This document shows, piece after piece, positions 6,197 through 7,784 of a stretch of DNA of 7,784 bases. The translations under genes and the position numbers were made by a program. The notes beneath the pieces are model-generated. The model was not told where the DNA came from and did no database searches. It saw only the letters and a list, made by a program, of their open reading frames with translations. The stretch covers positions 1 to 7,784 of the forward strand of contig JAFYBD010000233.1 in the NCBI GenBank assembly GCA_017540385.1, in the 5' to 3' direction. The first letter of the stretch is position 1, and each line of letters begins with the position of its first letter. The DNA comes from Lentisphaeria bacterium. Lineage in GTDB: Bacteria; Verrucomicrobiota; Lentisphaeria; Victivallales; UBA1829.

Positions 6197-7315
6197 TTAT
6201 GCGACCGACTTGCGGAAGCGGCTCAGGGACAGGGCGAAAAGCGCCGCGCCGATGAGGCCGAGCTTCAGGAACGGTTTCCACATGGCCTCGAGTCCCGCGC
6301 CGCGGAACAGGATGCCCTGGGTGATGTCGACGAAGTGGGTCGTCGGGGCGAACTGCATGACCCTCTGCACCCAGACGGGCATGCTTTCCTGCGGCGTGGA
6401 GCTGCCGGAGAGCATCTCCAGCGGCATCAGGACCAGGATGATCAGGAGGCCGAGCTGGGGCATGTTCTGGGACATGCACGCGAGGAAGATGCCGAGGGAA
6501 GTAAGCGCGAAGAGATAGAGCGCCATTCCGGCGGCAAAGAGCGCGTAGGAGCCCGCGAGGGGGATTTGGAGGTGGAGCCTGACGATCAGGAAGAGGCCCG
6601 CGAGGGCGGCGACCATGACGACGGCCATCATCGACCATATCTTCGACGCCATGATCTGGAACGGCGTGACGGGCATCACGAGCAGATGCTCCAGCGTGCC
6701 TTTTTCGCGTTCCGAGATGAGCGCCGAGCCCGTGAGGATGATGGCGAGCATGGCGATGTTGTTCGCCAGCTGCATCAGCGCCATGAACCACGAGCCGTAG
6801 AGGTTCGGGTTGTACCGGTTGCGGATGACGATGCTTGCGGCGGGAGACATAGATTCGCCGGAATTGTCCCTCACGAATTTCTGCGTCTCGGTGGCAAGGA
6901 TCTGCTGGACATAGCCCGCGCCGGTAAACGCCTGCGACATGCGCGTAGCGTCGACGTTGACCTGGATGTCCGGGCTCATGCCGGCCATGACGTCTTTTTC
7001 GAGATCGACGGGGAAGACGACGACGAACGTATATCTGCCTTCGTCCATCGTGCGGTCGATGTCGTCGCGCTGGATGTGCTGGACGGGGAGGAAGAGCGGC
7101 GGCATGAACGCGTCGGAAAGCGCCTGGGAGAGCTGGGACTGGTCCTCGTCGACGACCGCGATAGCGGCGTCGGCGAAGTCGGTCGAGGCGTTGGATGCGA
7201 CGACGATGGCGACGGTGAAGGAGTAGACGATCAGCGCCATGAGCAGCCAGTCGCGGCAGAGGCTGAGGATTTCCTTCTTCCCGAGATAAAAGATGTTTTT
7301 GATCACTTGCATCAT
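6197..7315 (-). CDS. yhhJ: YhhJ-like ABC-2 type exporter permease
   Basis: This complete 372-residue inner-membrane permease matches E. coli YhhJ closely along its length, and in size (about 374). It has one transmembrane segment near residues 23-42 and a large periplasmic region up to about 175. Further segments follow near 176-200, 226-247, 257-281, 287-304 and 350-366, the ABC-2 layout. Recalled YhhJ landmarks include DIQVNVDATRMSQAFTG (116-132), NPNL (169-172), EREKGTLEHLLVMP (202-215), MPQLGLL, MLSGSSTP (301-308) and PTTHFV (324-329). It has no ATPase domain and must use that of the RbbA-like partner encoded upstream. The start is 2 bases after the upstream stop, giving translational coupling; a second ATG follows immediately as an alternative. 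In E. coli the partners are RbbA and the HlyD-like YhiI, suggesting a tripartite exporter. The substrate is unknown. Confidence 0.95.
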   Translation of the reverse strand: MMQVIKNIFYLGKKEILSLCRDWLLMALIVYSFTVAIVVASNASTDFADAAIAVVDEDQSQLSQALSDAFMPPLFLPVQHIQRDDIDRTMDEGRYTFVVVFPVDLEKDVMAGMSPDIQVNVDATRMSQAFTGAGYVQQILATETQKFVRDNSGESMSPAASIVIRNRYNPNLYGSWFMALMQLANNIAMLAIILTGSALISEREKGTLEHLLVMPVTPFQIMASKIWSMMAVVMVAALAGLFLIVRLHLQIPLAGSYALFAAGMALYLFALTSLGIFLACMSQNMPQLGLLIILVLMPLEMLSGSSTPQESMPVWVQRVMQFAPTTHFVDITQGILFRGAGLEAMWKPFLKLGLIGAALFALSLSRFRKSVA

Positions 7316-7317
7316 GG

Positions 7318-7784
7318 TCAGGACTCCTGTTTTTTCAGGCAGAGGATGCCGAGGCCGAGAATGATCGGGACCGTGATGACCAGGATCATGAACTCATGGT
7401 GCAGGTCCGCGAATCCGAGCGCCTTGTTGAAGACGCCGCGGCTGATCAGGAGCATGTGCGTGGTGGGGTAGATCTTGCCGATGATGAGCGCGGGCCCCTG
7501 CTGCGTTTCGACCGGGTTGGTCAGGCCGCAGAGCTGGACCGCCGGGAGCATCGTGCCGAGCATGGTGAGGAAGATGACGGCGATCTGGCTGCGCGTCACG
7601 GAGGACGCCAGCAGGCCGAAGCCCGTGGAGACGATGCAGTAGATGAGCAGCGAGACGACGAGCGTCAGGAAACTGCCCTTGATCGGGACGTCGAAGATGG
7701 TGACGGCCATCACGATCAGCAGGAACGCGCTGACCATGGAGAAGATCAGGTACGGGAACTGCTTGCCGAGCAGGAACTCGGTCC
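7318..7784 (-). CDS. rbbA: RbbA-like ABC ATPase/permease fusion, C-terminal part only
   Basis: The last 154 residues are present, ending in TGA at 7318-7320; the 5' part lies beyond the right edge. They align by recall with the C-terminus of E. coli RbbA: E-F-L-L-G-K-Q at the start, G-S-F-L-T-L, K/R-S-Q-I-A-x-I-F, I-G-x-(I/V)-Y-P-T-x-H, S/T-K-A-L and a terminal L-K-K-Q-E-x. Hydrophobic stretches fit the final membrane helices of an ABC-2 permease. In the family, two ATPase domains precede this permease half, so a full gene near 900 residues is expected, but no Walker motif can be seen here. An internal ATG at 7737 is not the start, because the matching frame continues upstream of it to the edge. 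RbbA was first described as a ribosome-bound ATPase; the operon context points rather to export. Confidence 0.92.
   Translation of the reverse strand, partial: TEFLLGKQFPYLIFSMVSAFLLIVMAVTIFDVPIKGSFLTLVVSLLIYCIVSTGFGLLASSVTRSQIAVIFLTMLGTMLPAVQLCGLTNPVETQQGPALIIGKIYPTTHMLLISRGVFNKALGFADLHHEFMILVITVPIILGLGILCLKKQES
7324..7328 (-). promoter_or_regulatory. Shine-Dalgarno site of the yhhJ-like gene
   Basis: The minus strand reads AGGAG 8 bases before the ATG at 7315. It lies inside the last codons of the RbbA-like gene (Q-E-S-stop), so the downstream gene is probably initiated by ribosomes finishing the upstream one. It supports the first of the two adjacent ATG codons. Confidence 0.65.

Noticed and set aside
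6335..7471. A 378-codon plus-strand open frame over the permease genes
   Set aside because: It is antisense to the yhhJ-like gene and the end of the rbbA-like gene. It is charged and of low complexity, with no recognisable motif.

Overview
The window looks like chromosomal DNA from a moderately GC-rich Gram-negative bacterium. The repeat protein resembles the very long immunoglobulin-like repeat proteins I associate with Lentisphaerota/Victivallales-type gut or aquatic bacteria. That taxonomic guess is low-confidence; the Gram-negative call rests on an RbbA/YhhJ-type ABC exporter.

Layout. (1) Positions 1-4958 are one minus-strand gene, open at the left edge. It encodes at least 1652 residues, essentially nothing but 19 tandem beta-sandwich (Ig-like) units of about 81-90 residues, each ending in an N-I-D-K/L type linker. 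A long open frame on the plus strand over the same DNA is only its antisense shadow. (2) Positions 4959-6000 are about 1 kb without a confident gene. They hold the ribosome binding site and a candidate promoter of the repeat gene, a doubtful 196-codon minus-strand frame, an AT-rich island (about 5380-5660), two clear inverted repeats and a candidate minus-strand terminator. (3) Positions 6001-6091 are tRNA-Ser(CGA) on the plus strand with its own promoter and a strong terminator. (4) Positions 6197-7784 are the end of a minus-strand ABC exporter operon: the C-terminal permease part of an RbbA-like ATPase/permease fusion (open at the right edge), followed 2 nt later by a complete YhhJ-like permease. 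The order matches E. coli yhiI-rbbA-yhhJ.

How the parts relate. The two ABC genes form one translationally coupled unit and converge on the tRNA, with a hairpin terminator between them. The repeat gene is a separate unit reading leftward. Its product has no Sec signal peptide at a well-defined start, so if it is a surface or secreted adhesin, as its domains suggest, it needs a non-Sec route such as type I secretion, or a C-terminal signal outside the window. Nothing visible ties the RbbA/YhhJ exporter to it.

I did not find a clearly new biological system. The most interesting points are the layered block duplications in the repeat gene, its signal-less N-terminus, the one unit with a large insertion, and the unexplained 1 kb upstream region.
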